From Lepidonotus clava (lineage: Eukaryota; Annelida; Polychaeta; Phyllodocida; Polynoidae): a stretch of DNA of 64,000 bases. The stretch covers positions 27,305,629 through 27,369,628 of the forward strand of contig OW387147.1 in the NCBI GenBank assembly GCA_936440205.1, read 5' to 3'. This document shows positions 38,946-51,100 of this stretch, in pieces (within the stretch, counting starts at the first letter, position 1; the number at the start of each line of letters is the position of its first letter). The notes beneath the pieces are model-generated. The model was not told the DNA's origin. It ran no database searches and saw only the letters and a program-made list of their open reading frames with translations. A program made the translations under genes and the position numbers.

Positions 38946-39141
38946 TTCACTGGAGTGTTCGCGCGCCGACGACAAGAGGAAACAGCCAGGAGAGAACGAG
39001 AGGAGACGGGAGCGAAGGAGAGAGTTAAGGCGGCCACCACCAAGCGTCCACTCCCGCCACCAGAGCAGCAGCCACTTCCAGCCAGGATCAGCAGCTTGTA
39101 AACCCCACTAGTGTGAGCATGGAGTGCGCTTGTCTAGCCAG
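38945..39141 (+). other. exon 1: 5'UTR plus first 7.7 codons
   Basis: Purine- and CpG-rich leader. The frame opened by ATG at 39119 (MECACLA plus AG) continues exactly into the exon 2 frame across ccag|gtaaaa. A stop, TAA at about 39024, closes the frame upstream. If translation starts here, eight or nine residues precede the exon 2 methionine. Confidence 0.55.
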
Positions 39142-42100
39142 GTAAAACTTAGCTTTCTTCTCCACCGTCTGTGTAGATCATGGTAAGGCGTTGCGCCAAC
39201 TCAACCTTCTCCTCCTGTGTCCACCTAAACTAGTCATATATTTCTCTGTACCCAACCTGTCCTACTATCCAACACCCATACCTGCCTGCTTTCTGGGATT
39301 TACTGTACCAAAAGGCCAGAAGTTTCCAGGATTAAATGTGTGGCGCGGAACGCAGACGACAATTGGCCGCGCTGAAAAGAAAGGCGGGAAAACCGACAAG
39401 AGGTCCACCGAAAACGGGATGTTACATGCAGCACGCTGCTCACTGTGGATTAACTTTGTGGGGATTAAAATGTATGGTTTCCAAGAAAGAAGCTTAAGAA
39501 GCCTCCAGGTTCTCCCGTGGGACCGAGGAGAAGAGGAGGAAGACTCGCCAGACTGTTTAAATATGCATAAGCAGGAAGAATTGTTCTTGTCCACCTCAAA
39601 ACGCACAGTGAAAGAAGTTAGTTATCACTGTATCGTCATCCGCCATTGTATGGACTGTCAGATAAGCTGTTTCATATCTGAATTTGTTTATTATATTGCT
39701 ATTGGATAAATCCCCTAGCTCACAAAGGCCGTATATTTAAATGTAAAACGTCCAACACTGACCCAAGCAACGGCCATGATCACGTGAGACCTAACAACGA
39801 ATCAGAACGTGTTTCTATTTATAGCCTAGGTGAAAAACTGCTTAAGATTAAGCATACGAGGGTCTAGCTATTTGTTCTACTGACCCGACATGTCTCTTTA
39901 CAAACAAAACCATCCCGATAGACTTAACTACATCCTACAACATTTAGATTTTGTTTAATATGTAAACTGGTTCTTTCAGGTAGAGAAATGCCATTTTGTC
40001 AATCGTATAAATCGTTGGCCATAATGCCGGTGAAATATCTGTTTCCAGATAAAACAAATGATATTTAGTCAGTCAGTATAATGGCGCTGATTATGCCTGA
40101 GGTTATATTTTGTTAACATCCCGTGCTGCTCTCAAAATATTTAGAATTCGACGTATCTGTCTGCATTTGCCCACCCCTAAGTGCGTGCTGCTTAAAGTTG
40201 CGGCCGGTGGAGATGGCGGAGGTGGTGGAGGTGGTGGTGGAGGTGGTGGCGTAGTCGGGACGTTCATTGGCAGTTGGTGGTGGGCGGGAGGGTGTGGAGA
40301 GGGAGGGGGCGGGGAGCTAGGAGAGAAGGTGGGGAAGGAGGGGGGAGGGAAGGAGGGAGGGTCGGTGGTCCCCTCCACCCCTCCCCGCTCCTGCCTCCGC
40401 AGGGAAATCGATTCCCGTCATAATGTATTCATGTACTGCCATCACATATTCAAGGAGGCGCATACCTACTGTGCTCTTCTCACCGCCCCTGTGCTCTTTT
40501 GTCCCAACACAGTCAGAGGCCCACCACCCCGGCTACCTTTTGTTGTAGCTCCTATCCACCGTCCTATCTTACTACCAACTATCCTATCTTCCCACCCACT
40601 GTCCTACCTTAACACACTGTCCTATCTTACAGCCAACTGTCCTATTTTCCCACCTATTGTCCTATCTTACCACCCACTACCCTATCTTTCCACCCACTTT
40701 CCTATCTTAAAAAGCCACCAATCCTATCTTACATCCTACAGCCCCGTCTAATCAATCACTGTCCAATCATACTTCTAAATATTCTATCTCACCAACTAAT
40801 GTTCTGTCTCCTCGCCCACTACTCTATCTTATCAACAATATCTTGCCACCTTTACCACGAACAATTAACCTTCCCATTGTACCACCCACCGCCCTATCTT
40901 ACTATCACTACTACCTTTCTATCACACCTACGCCGAGCAATTACAAAAGGTTGGCTCATAGAGATGTACCTCTGTCCATTTCCCCCATTTCCTTCTGCTT
41001 CCCCAACAATCTCCGAGTCCTTTCCTTTCATACCTTCCCTCCCTCTCTCTCCCTCCCTCTCCCACACCCCCGCCCTCCCCTTCCACGCCCCCTCCCTCAG
41101 GCCCTCGCCCTTCCCCGCCCACGCCTCCCGGCCCCGCCCCACCTGCCGTATCCCCTAACTTATCCAACTTCGCCATTCAATGACATGAGACAGGGACGCG
41201 CCTTGGTCCCGCATACTGAATGAGACGAGACGATGCTGGGGAACTGAGGCTGGCAGCTCGCAATTACCTGACCTCTCCATCATCCCATACTGAACCATCT
41301 CCCTCTCCACACGCATTATCCGAATAGTCCCATGATGTCGAGTCTGCGATCTAATATAGGCCTTTATCATCATGTTTCTTAATTTTTGTTTTGTATAAGG
41401 TATTTTGGGTACATTTGTTGATATCTTTTAAAATGCAATTACATCGCCAGACTTTTCGAGATTTTGTCTCTATTTTGGTTAGGAGAATACTAAAACGTCG
41501 AGAATAGTGGTTTCTTACTTATTCTAAATGAGATAACCACCCTTATTCTACTTACCTATAATTATATTAATATCCTTTATGTTTTCCACAAGGGCAAAAT
41601 AAAATAGGAGGAAGTGATAGATTTTAAAATCGTGGTCGTAGTTATATGATTTGAGGATATCAAAATAATGACAAGATAGATTGTAACGAAACAGCCTCAG
41701 TCATCCATGCGTTGTGAAGGTCACTCAAAATTAATTTGTTATCTTCGAAAATGCGACTCGAGAATGATAGGCTAATCTGCTCTCATGGGGTAGTTAGGCG
41801 TACAATTCAAGCAAAAGGTTATGTTTGTTTAAATCCAGGATGTGCAGTAATTGTATTGATTATTAAACTCGAACCTAATTCGAAGTTAAGAATACATGCA
41901 ACAACCCCACAAGCCCCATAACGACCACCCGTGGCAAACCACTGGCCACTTTACATACCTATTCATGTTTGTAGTTTCTGAAACGGACTTTATCTCCCCC
42001 GCACTATTAAGGTCACTGTAATCACATACTCTGTAAACATGTTCTACTTAAAAATCCTTGATGTCAAATAGAATGAATGGTAATATCAGGATATGCCACT

Positions 42101-45100
42101 CAAAAAAGGACACATTTTATTGCAAACTTGATAAAACCACTACATCCTGCTTCATATTTGATTCACACCTTGTCTCCATCCAACAACCATTTCTTCTCCA
42201 TAGCCCATTGTCGATAAACATGCTTAAACTTCGTAAATTATTATCAGATTGTTACTCCTTCAGTCCCTTCAGAGGCATAGAGAATCAAAGGTGGCTGATC
42301 ATTATGGCAGGCATGTGAATGGCTGATAACTCTGTGATTTTATACCTTCCTTTCACATGGCCTCGGAAATCCTTTGGCCTGTTGCTTGACCTTATGTCTT
42401 GATATATGTCGAGTGGTGTGCCTATATCTATATATTAGTAAACCTGCCCCTCATATGACCTTAGAAGTCCTTTCATTTGTTGTTTGACCTCATGTCTAGG
42501 GCATATAGGGCATGTGGCTCAACATTAAGTTTTATCAATAGGGTTTGATACCTGACCCTTACATGACCTTGGAATCCCCTTGACTTGTCTTCTGACCTTA
42601 GGTCTTTAGAATTATAGAGAGTCTTGATCGTGGCCATGTGGCTCGCTATTTTATTCATACCTCTTATACCTGCCCTTCAGATCACCTTAGACATAATTTC
42701 ACCTGTTGTATGACCTTGTCTTTCAGAGCCATGGAAAACCTAAGGCTAATGGTAGCCCTGTGGCTCGTTATACTATATAAACTTGTATACCTCTCCTTCA
42801 CACTACCTTGGAAACCCTTTGACCTGTTGTCTGACCTGTTGCCTGACCTTGTGTCTTTCAGAGCCATGGAGAGCCGAGTGTGGCTGATGGCGGCCGTGTG
42901 GCTGGCCGTCCTCTCCCTCAGCGTGTCTGCGATGAGCGTCCCACAATTAAAGGAAAATGACCTTCAGGTAGGTAACCACTCAACCTGGAGGGCTCCTTTA
43001 GGGCCCTGTGTCTAGCATAAGATGATCCAAAAGATGTAACCCATAGGCTAGAGACCCTCTGGACCCCTGGATTCCCTATTCAATTAAACTGATTGAAGCC
43101 ATATAAGACTTATGAGGTTGCTGAAAAAACTGACATAATTGCTAATTGTATGAAACCTATATGTATACATATACTTATACTTATGCGTGTACTTGATGTA
43201 GTATTATGATGTATATCTTATGATGTATACATGGTCTGAGTTATCCTTTGTATAGTCATGTTAGATATTCGGTGATCTATAGCTAGAATTATTCTTAGCT
43301 GGTGGTCATCTTTTCAATTGTCTGAGGTACGCAAGTTGTTTAATCATCTCCTGGACCAAAATATGAATATTCATTGACTAATTTACTAAAACAAACTAAC
43401 GAAATCAAATGGTGTACACTTGCCACAAAATAGGAGGCAAACGCCTATGATCAGGCCACAGCTGTGTAGTGTTGTTGTCCTAGACACATATCAAGGGACC
43501 CATTTTATTATGCTGACGTGGTAGCCAAATCAAGAGCAACCCCCTCCATTCCCCTATTATATAGGGATGAGCTTCTGGGAGTCGGGCGAATGCTGCCTTT
43601 GAGGGAGAGATGCCTGGTTTCCGCCTGGTCGATTCAATTCAATTGCCCAATGAATTTATTATACCCCTTCCTGTTTTTAAACCGCTGATGCCGTGACCAG
43701 GTTAATACCGGTCTGAATATGCCTCATGAATTAATTGTCAGTATACACCTGAGGGAGACTGTGGTCCATGGCGCGCCCACCCCATTTCCCTGGAAAGCAC
43801 CCTATTGAAATATTCATTAGTATTAACTGGTATCCAAGGCGGAGTTAAATCAAATTACCGGGAATCTACCATCATATATGTTATTATCATAAAACTTCAA
43901 AAGTCATTTTGTGGGTTATTATATGTATTTTCCTGGGTGTGTCCCATCAAAATAATTATATCCATTGGTAATTCAAACGAACAATCCCTTAGAAATTTGA
44001 CGCCGAGAAACGACTCACAAACTGGTTAATTACATTGTTTGGCCAGTAATGTCAAGGAGTGGGCGGAGAATAAGGTATGTCATCATACCATTACCTAAGT
44101 AATTAAGACTGCGTCTTCCTCACACCTGCCTTGTAATCGATTCCCCATGGCCCCATACTATTCCCCGTAAGATTGGTAATTAGTATAGTAAGATCCGGGC
44201 ACAAGATTCGACTCTAGCAGTAGATTCGCTGAATAGACTTTGTATCATGGTCTGGGCCGCTGTTCACCTGATTAAACTTACACCGGAGTACCATTACTTC
44301 GGAGAGGTATGGTGTGTAGCTACTGAATAGCTGCCTATGGTAATGCCTGATCAGAAATTTAGACCAAGTTTCCACACATTCCAACACAACAGGATAGCGC
44401 TGTAATTATCATATAGACAAACATTCAGTTCATGACTGTTAAAATAATGTAGTCCCTGCGTCCACCCAGCTCTCAGTTTGAGGTGGCTTAAACATAGTTT
44501 ATCAAAAATGAATTTACTTAAAATAGATTAGCAATTAATCTAATGGCAGGAACGTATCCTTAACTTTGCCACTGAGTTAGGGGAAATATCGCTTTTTTTT
44601 TATGTCACCGCAGATGTATCAAAATATTATGTTTTGTATTGCGAAATTCACTTTTTAGGAAGAAAGATAGGCAGCAGGCCTATATTCTACTGTCTATGTT
44701 TTTAACTATAATGCTTGCACATTTAAGTGTGTGTTGACAACAGTGCTGGGCTCAAGAGGATGGGAGGGGAACCCGACCTTTCTAAAAATGCGATTGATTT
44801 CTTTGATCGATTTTGCAAATTCGTATATAAGAGATGTTTTCGTAAAAGTGGGAAGGAGCATCACTTCCCCTGCCCGACCACTGCACAGCTTATCTACATT
44901 GTAGATAAAGAACTAGACCGGGAAGTAAAAGTAGCAGATAGTGTATGTCACAGGGTGGGGCATTATGCGTTTACATTGTATGGAGCATGCCGTATGAATC
45001 ACTAACAGAAGCAGAACTAACGCTGTCTAAAGTGACGTGGTTTCCTCTCCTGAATGCATAGTCTGTGCCACGAGATCGTCAAGTTAGGCCGTTCTATTGC

Positions 45101-48100
45101 AAAGCACAAAGCAATTTCTATATACGAGGTGATTTGAGAGGTGAAAAATAGAATCTGCGCACGACGGGATACGAGAATACGGATAGAATACCAATCAATT
45201 TCCAACCTTTCAAGCATAGGCACTGGTGGCCTGGTTATGTCTCAGAGACGATACTCCTTTCTTCTGCTTGTAAAGAATTCTTTTTTTACCCTGCCGACCT
45301 TTTCTTTGTGCCCCCACCACCTCCTTTAGAGGTCACGTGGTCTGTCATGTGGTGGCTGAATGTCGTCTGCTCACCCGGGACGTGCGCGCGCATCTTTCCC
45401 GCGCTTTGGGCTGGTTGCCGGCGTCATTCAGTCGACCCGAGGGTCAGCGCCCGGAGGATTCTCAGACAAATAAAGGACAAAAAACCTGGTCTGACAACGA
45501 CAAGGCCTGTCTTTGTTAGACCTTTTTCCAGTGGATATTTTTTGTTTTCTTGATTTGTATTTCCTAATTACTTTCAAATGATTTGAAAGGTAGGAGTTCC
45601 AGAAACGGTGTTTTTAAAAGATGGTGGTTAAGGCACGTGAGTCGGTAAAGAAAAATTGAAATACCGTCTAGTTTTTGAGGTAGGGAATCAGCAAATATCC
45701 AGGTTAAATCGTCGATCGCGACTTCTATTATGGAGCAGTACCCCCGCCACGCATGCGTGGAGTCGATGTTGAATATTTCATGAGCTGACTTGTGGAATAG
45801 ATCGATTCTACAACACAACGATTCACGTCGTTTTTAGTCTCCTCCCCCATCGCCACCCCTTCCCGACTTAACCTTTTATTTGCATGCGCGTCCATGAATG
45901 AATGGCGGTGAGGGAAATGGGGTTGCGCGCGGAAGGGTAGCCATCGTGGGAGGGAAGGGGTGAAAAGGCCTGGCTTTATAGCGCCGCCGGCACTTAGTCC
46001 ATTGTGCTAAGCCTCTGTGGAATATAGTCCCATCAGGCGGCCTGGTTGACGCCCGCCTCTCGAGCCTCGTTTTTAGTCGGACTCATGAATAATGAAGACC
46101 TAACGTATGCTTCATCGTAGACTTCAATTGGCGACACCAACATCTCCGCGCCTAATCCATTTAGGGGCCACCAGTAGGGGGCCAGATCTCCCGGGGTTGG
46201 TCGGGATCTTGGCTTTGTAACTCAAACACCTATTTTGCATTGGTGGCAACCCCCTTGATGCTGGGGAAAGCAAACGAAACTAAAAGGGACAGAGACAACT
46301 GATGGGTTATTGCGTGGTGTATCGTCTAGGCGTCCCGCGCCCAACATTATGGGTGTGGGGTCAAACCTTTGTCATACTAGACGATGTTTGCTTGCAAATT
46401 TAGAAGTCGCCAGCATGAATAAGAGCTTGATGCAGACTTCTCATAATTCCAAAATGTTAAAAGGAATTGTATAATTATTGTTTCAAATGGTGGCATAGAT
46501 CATCTATTGAATCTTCTTTATGAAAACACTTTCAATAATAATCATTTTTGAGCGCTAGTCAAAATCACCAAATATAGACGTACGTTTCCTTTGTCCATAC
46601 CCACTAGTAGGCCTACACAGCTCTCGCCGCTCGGAGAATACATAAACTTGGGATTTTCCCCCATACAGACCTTATGCTTAAGGGTAAAGGTATCCTCCAT
46701 GCAAAATAGGAGCTATATATAGCTGGGCTTGTCTACTGGAGGAGAGGTAGAACCCACCTGCCCCTACAGGTAAGGGCTAATGCCCTCAGGGGAGGAGGTC
46801 GTTGGCGGGGTGGGTCGGAAGTCTGACCTGATTTATGGAGCGCTCTGGACTAGGTTATTCCCAGATCCCCTGTGAAGTCCCCCTAAGCTTCCTTCCAGGG
46901 CCACCAATACATCAGAAATCCACCGTACAAACTCTCCCAAACCACTGACCAATAGGACCATGCATATGTGTATGCTCATCTCTTCCAGTTATAAACACAA
47001 AACTACCAACCATTAGTACCATGGCTCCAGTTAAACACTTATTCACAAAAGCAAAATCTGAATCTTTCATACAATTCTCAAAGTAGGCCTACACTAAAAT
47101 GATAAAGACGTCCAAATTCATTAGAAACATCCCATACTTTTCTTTTCCAAAATTGGCCCTAGGCAAAATTGCCAACAGTGTGGATTTTCTAGGCTTTGTG
47201 CCTGAATTATGAGAATAATAATTTCGAGACTGCCATATGTGCAGATAATAATGGCGGGTATACGATGGGCTTGAGGGTAAGATGCTGTAAGAGAACCAGA
47301 GGGTTCGTCGTGTGCGATTAGCCGACGCATGTACAAGGAGAATTCATCAATATTTGATCATTTCTTCACACCACTGATTGTGGCGAGTTCAGGCCGGCCA
47401 TGGGCGGATTAGTTAAGGATCGGGGAGGCCAATAGGGGTTGGAGGTGAGAAGGTAAATGACGCCCGAGGGGCCTATTACTAGCCCAACATCTAGGCTTGA
47501 TTATCCTTAAGGGGTCGTTAAGGGTACTCAGCGCTTGTACATGATGATTGAGCATCATAATTCATTATTGTCTCTTGCTAAATGTATGCTAAAATATGCT
47601 AATGATGCGCTCAAGGTTCTGTTCAGACCATAGAAAGCGAGCAAAATTGCACACACACTTTTCATATTGTGTAAGTTTGTTTTCCCATCCCATAAGAAGA
47701 GGAAACGTATGGCAAAAATTGGTATACACAGGTGGGAGAACTCTAGGATTTAAAAGGGAGAATCTATAACAAAACGACTTTACCTTCCGCCCATAACACC
47801 CACCCAATGATTGGAGATAAGATTTTGAAATATTAAAATGGCAATCAAATTGAAGACCTTAAAAAGGGCGTAAGATAATGGCAGGAATAAGTCATAAAGC
47901 GGGGAAAAGGTTGCCAAGGGTAATGTTCGACCTCTATGGCCCGTTGCACAATGGATTTTCGTTGTGAGGATCAAACAGCGAAAGCACAACGAACTTTTGC
48001 TTAACAGGGAAATGTTTCATTGTTACGAAATTGCAATATCTCTGGTTCTAATGAATGAAATTGAAATCTGTAAATTGTTACAAAAAGGGAAAAAATTAGA

Positions 48101-51100
48101 AGAAATTCAGTAAAAGTTACAGCTGTTTGAGGGCAATCTTAATATAGAAAAAAAATGTGTCAAAACGATTGTTGTTACGATAAAAGTAACAACGAAATGT
48201 TTCGCTGTTTTTTTTATTTTCGTTGTTACGAAACTCATTGTGCAACGGGCCACTGTCAAGGTCGTTATCGCCTACCCCCTCCCACAGGGAGGGAACAATG
48301 GTCATGACGTCACAGACGCCTAAAATAAACTGTCCAGGGTATCCGCCGAGAGAATAAAACAAATTCCAGGTACATGACTGAATATGGAAATAACTGATTC
48401 GGATCGCGTACCTGGAATCCAATGATTATGTTTAATGATTGGAAATATATGTATGGTACGTTTGATACTCTATTGATGTTAGCTGGAATGAGAGGGGGGA
48501 AAACGGCAGCCATTTTATCATTATGGTTTTTGAATCTGAATGTCTGTATTCATACTAGATTTTATGCAAAACGTCATGGAAAGAATGATAATGGACAATT
48601 AAATAATTATGTAGGGGCATAACATCCTGTCGTTCATCGCTTTTAACAGTTTATTTTCATGGACAAAACGAGATCTCTTTAACCTCACATCTTTGATCAG
48701 ACGAATTTTAACCTGGCATAATACCTCAAAACTACAGACCCAGTGTGGCTGACAAAAGCGAAAATGCACATTTGTAAAGTCCTTGTAACGGCTTTTCTAT
48801 ATTGCTACAGTACTATTAGACAAGAACTGTCTTTTCTGATACCAGTATCGTCCTAATCCTAGAATTATGTTCTGTTCTCCCCAGGACGAACAAGAAGTAC
48901 AAGATAGCAGACGCGCCACATGGCTGGATACAAGGGACCTGGAACAGGACTTCAAGGAACTCGTTTACATGGCAGTTTTGGAGGTAAGTAATTATGTGCT
49001 TTCTTTTTATTTAGTTTTTATTTAGTTGCGAAGTACAATGTCAAGCAGCAGTCATCTATAACACAATTGCTTATCTGTTTTCTTTTAATATATTCAACAG
49101 CATTATTAAGTTACAAGTGTGATGTAAAATATTTTGTAGAATACTAAAAGATCCTTGTCCCTGTGACGGCAACCTTGTAGTGGATAATTATGATGTAAAA
49201 TATAAACATGAAAATCTGAAATCGGACATAGAAGATGTAGCAGTACAACTATTGAGTATTTTATATAAGGCCTAACTCTGAAATCCGAGACAGAGATCTA
49301 TGTAAATGTACCTCATTCACATTCGTCGAAACTTTTCTTTCTCCATCTTGAATATCACCAAAGATATTCATAATGATTATAGTCTTTGTTTCATAGGTTC
49401 TCACATTCGAGCCTTTTTGTGACCTAATTATTTTTTACAATCAGAAAGAACCTCCTCTTGTTAAAGAGCTAATTAAGAGTGAGCCTCTTTTGCCTTTCCT
49501 CAAAGTCCAGTCTCCAAGAAGTCAAGTTCAGTATAAAGCTTGTAACTAATCCCAATATAATTTCTAGGGGGAGGTAGCATACTAAACATGTTTCAAAAGA
49601 GTCGGAGAATATCAAGGTGCAATTCATTTAGTTTTAAACCATTGGCTAGATTCTTTAAAAGCCCCGTTAATCCCACTGATGTGCCCCCTCTCCTCCACCT
49701 CCCTCCCCTTCTATCCCACCCATACACTAGAATCCCATCCCCACCTGATCACTGGGTTTGGAGACTTAACCCACCTATTGTTTTCTCAGCTGGAGAACGA
49801 AGGACGGTTATCTGTCGGAGCGGCCTCCAGTGCCCCCAAGACCAAGCGAGGACGCTGGCAAGGATTCTGCTTCAGGAAGACAAGGAGCGGCCGCTTCCTC
49901 CCCTACATCTGCTGGAAAGGATGTAAGTAGTTTTTTCAGGGTTAGATTATTGTTACTGGTAAAGATCGGTGTTTTTCACACTGGTCTTATTTCTAAGATA
50001 ATTTGGTTTTGACATTGGGATGTTTCAGACCTAAGATGCCATTATTTTGGTGTTAGTTGTACAGTAGGTAAGTTTAAGAGGAATGGTTATAAGTTTAAGA
50101 TGTGAGAAACGCACTGAAAACTTGGCTAGTATGAAATGTGCCCTTAACCTGGTGACCATTTGAGTAATATTCCCTGCCATTGCCTCCGATCTGTGCAATA
50201 TTACCACAGTGTTGAGAACATTTCAACAGAAATTTACATTCATTAGTTGGTCCATTGGTGTCACTCGTGCAAAACATGTGATAATAATATCAACGTCAAA
50301 ATGTCTTTAATACCTGAAGGGAAGACAGGTGCGAAACGACCTATCATTTGTAATGAAAACAATCATTGCATAACTATTTTGAAATAATAGTGAACGGCAA
50401 ATACACAATTTTTTCATGGACTTCATTGAACAGCTCGATATCTTCATTACAATCGTATATGTATAAGTAATTAATGCAAGTAGAATAGGATATCTAATAG
50501 GCAACCTTTCTTAAACTCATCGGTTTAGAGTATGAGCCAATGTTCAATGAATTCTTTCAAAACTGTATATAGAAGGCCATGAGTTAGATACCTTCATACT
50601 GCAGTGGTTCCTGATAATTAGCACTGGATGTGGAAAAACCATTTCCTTCTGTTCCCTTTACGCATCCCTGAAGCTTTAAACTTGAAGGCAGGCAGTCCCC
50701 AGGGACTGTACGCGAAATCTTTAATTTTCCCTTCAACAGTTTTCATTAACAATCCGACATTTCCCAAGTCTATATCTTTTCTAATTAATAGCCCTTCGGA
50801 TCGATATGTCGAAAGAACAAGGCTTATCATTTAACGAAGGACACGGAACCAATTTACCTCTAGTGTAGTTTTATCCGAAGACGATCTCAAATCCAAGGGA
50901 ATAGGCTGAGCCTGATTAAAGAGACTAAGGGGAGGAGTGGACTTGTAGGATCCCATTCAATAAACTAGTGTGCTGGTCTCTCAACAATGATATTGCTACA
51001 TTAAAGGGAGACGTTGCAAATTTAATGGCTTTGTGGCGCTGGCTTCAAATGCATCCATTGCACATCGTTAATGTCACTTTGTAGTTTTCTATAATACCAT

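Noticed and set aside
39191-39709. 172-codon open frame in intron 1
   Set aside because: It starts at TTG, has an overlapping antisense frame of 113 codons and resembles no family. It sits between exon 1 and the next supported acceptor.
40110-40751. 213-codon open frame
   Set aside because: It consists of a GGT/GGA glycine tract followed by a minisatellite, so it is repeat-driven.
42638-43015. 125-codon open frame read as one uninterrupted gene
   Set aside because: It runs through a duplicated acceptor into exon 2 and then past the exon 2 donor. The splice-based model explains it better.
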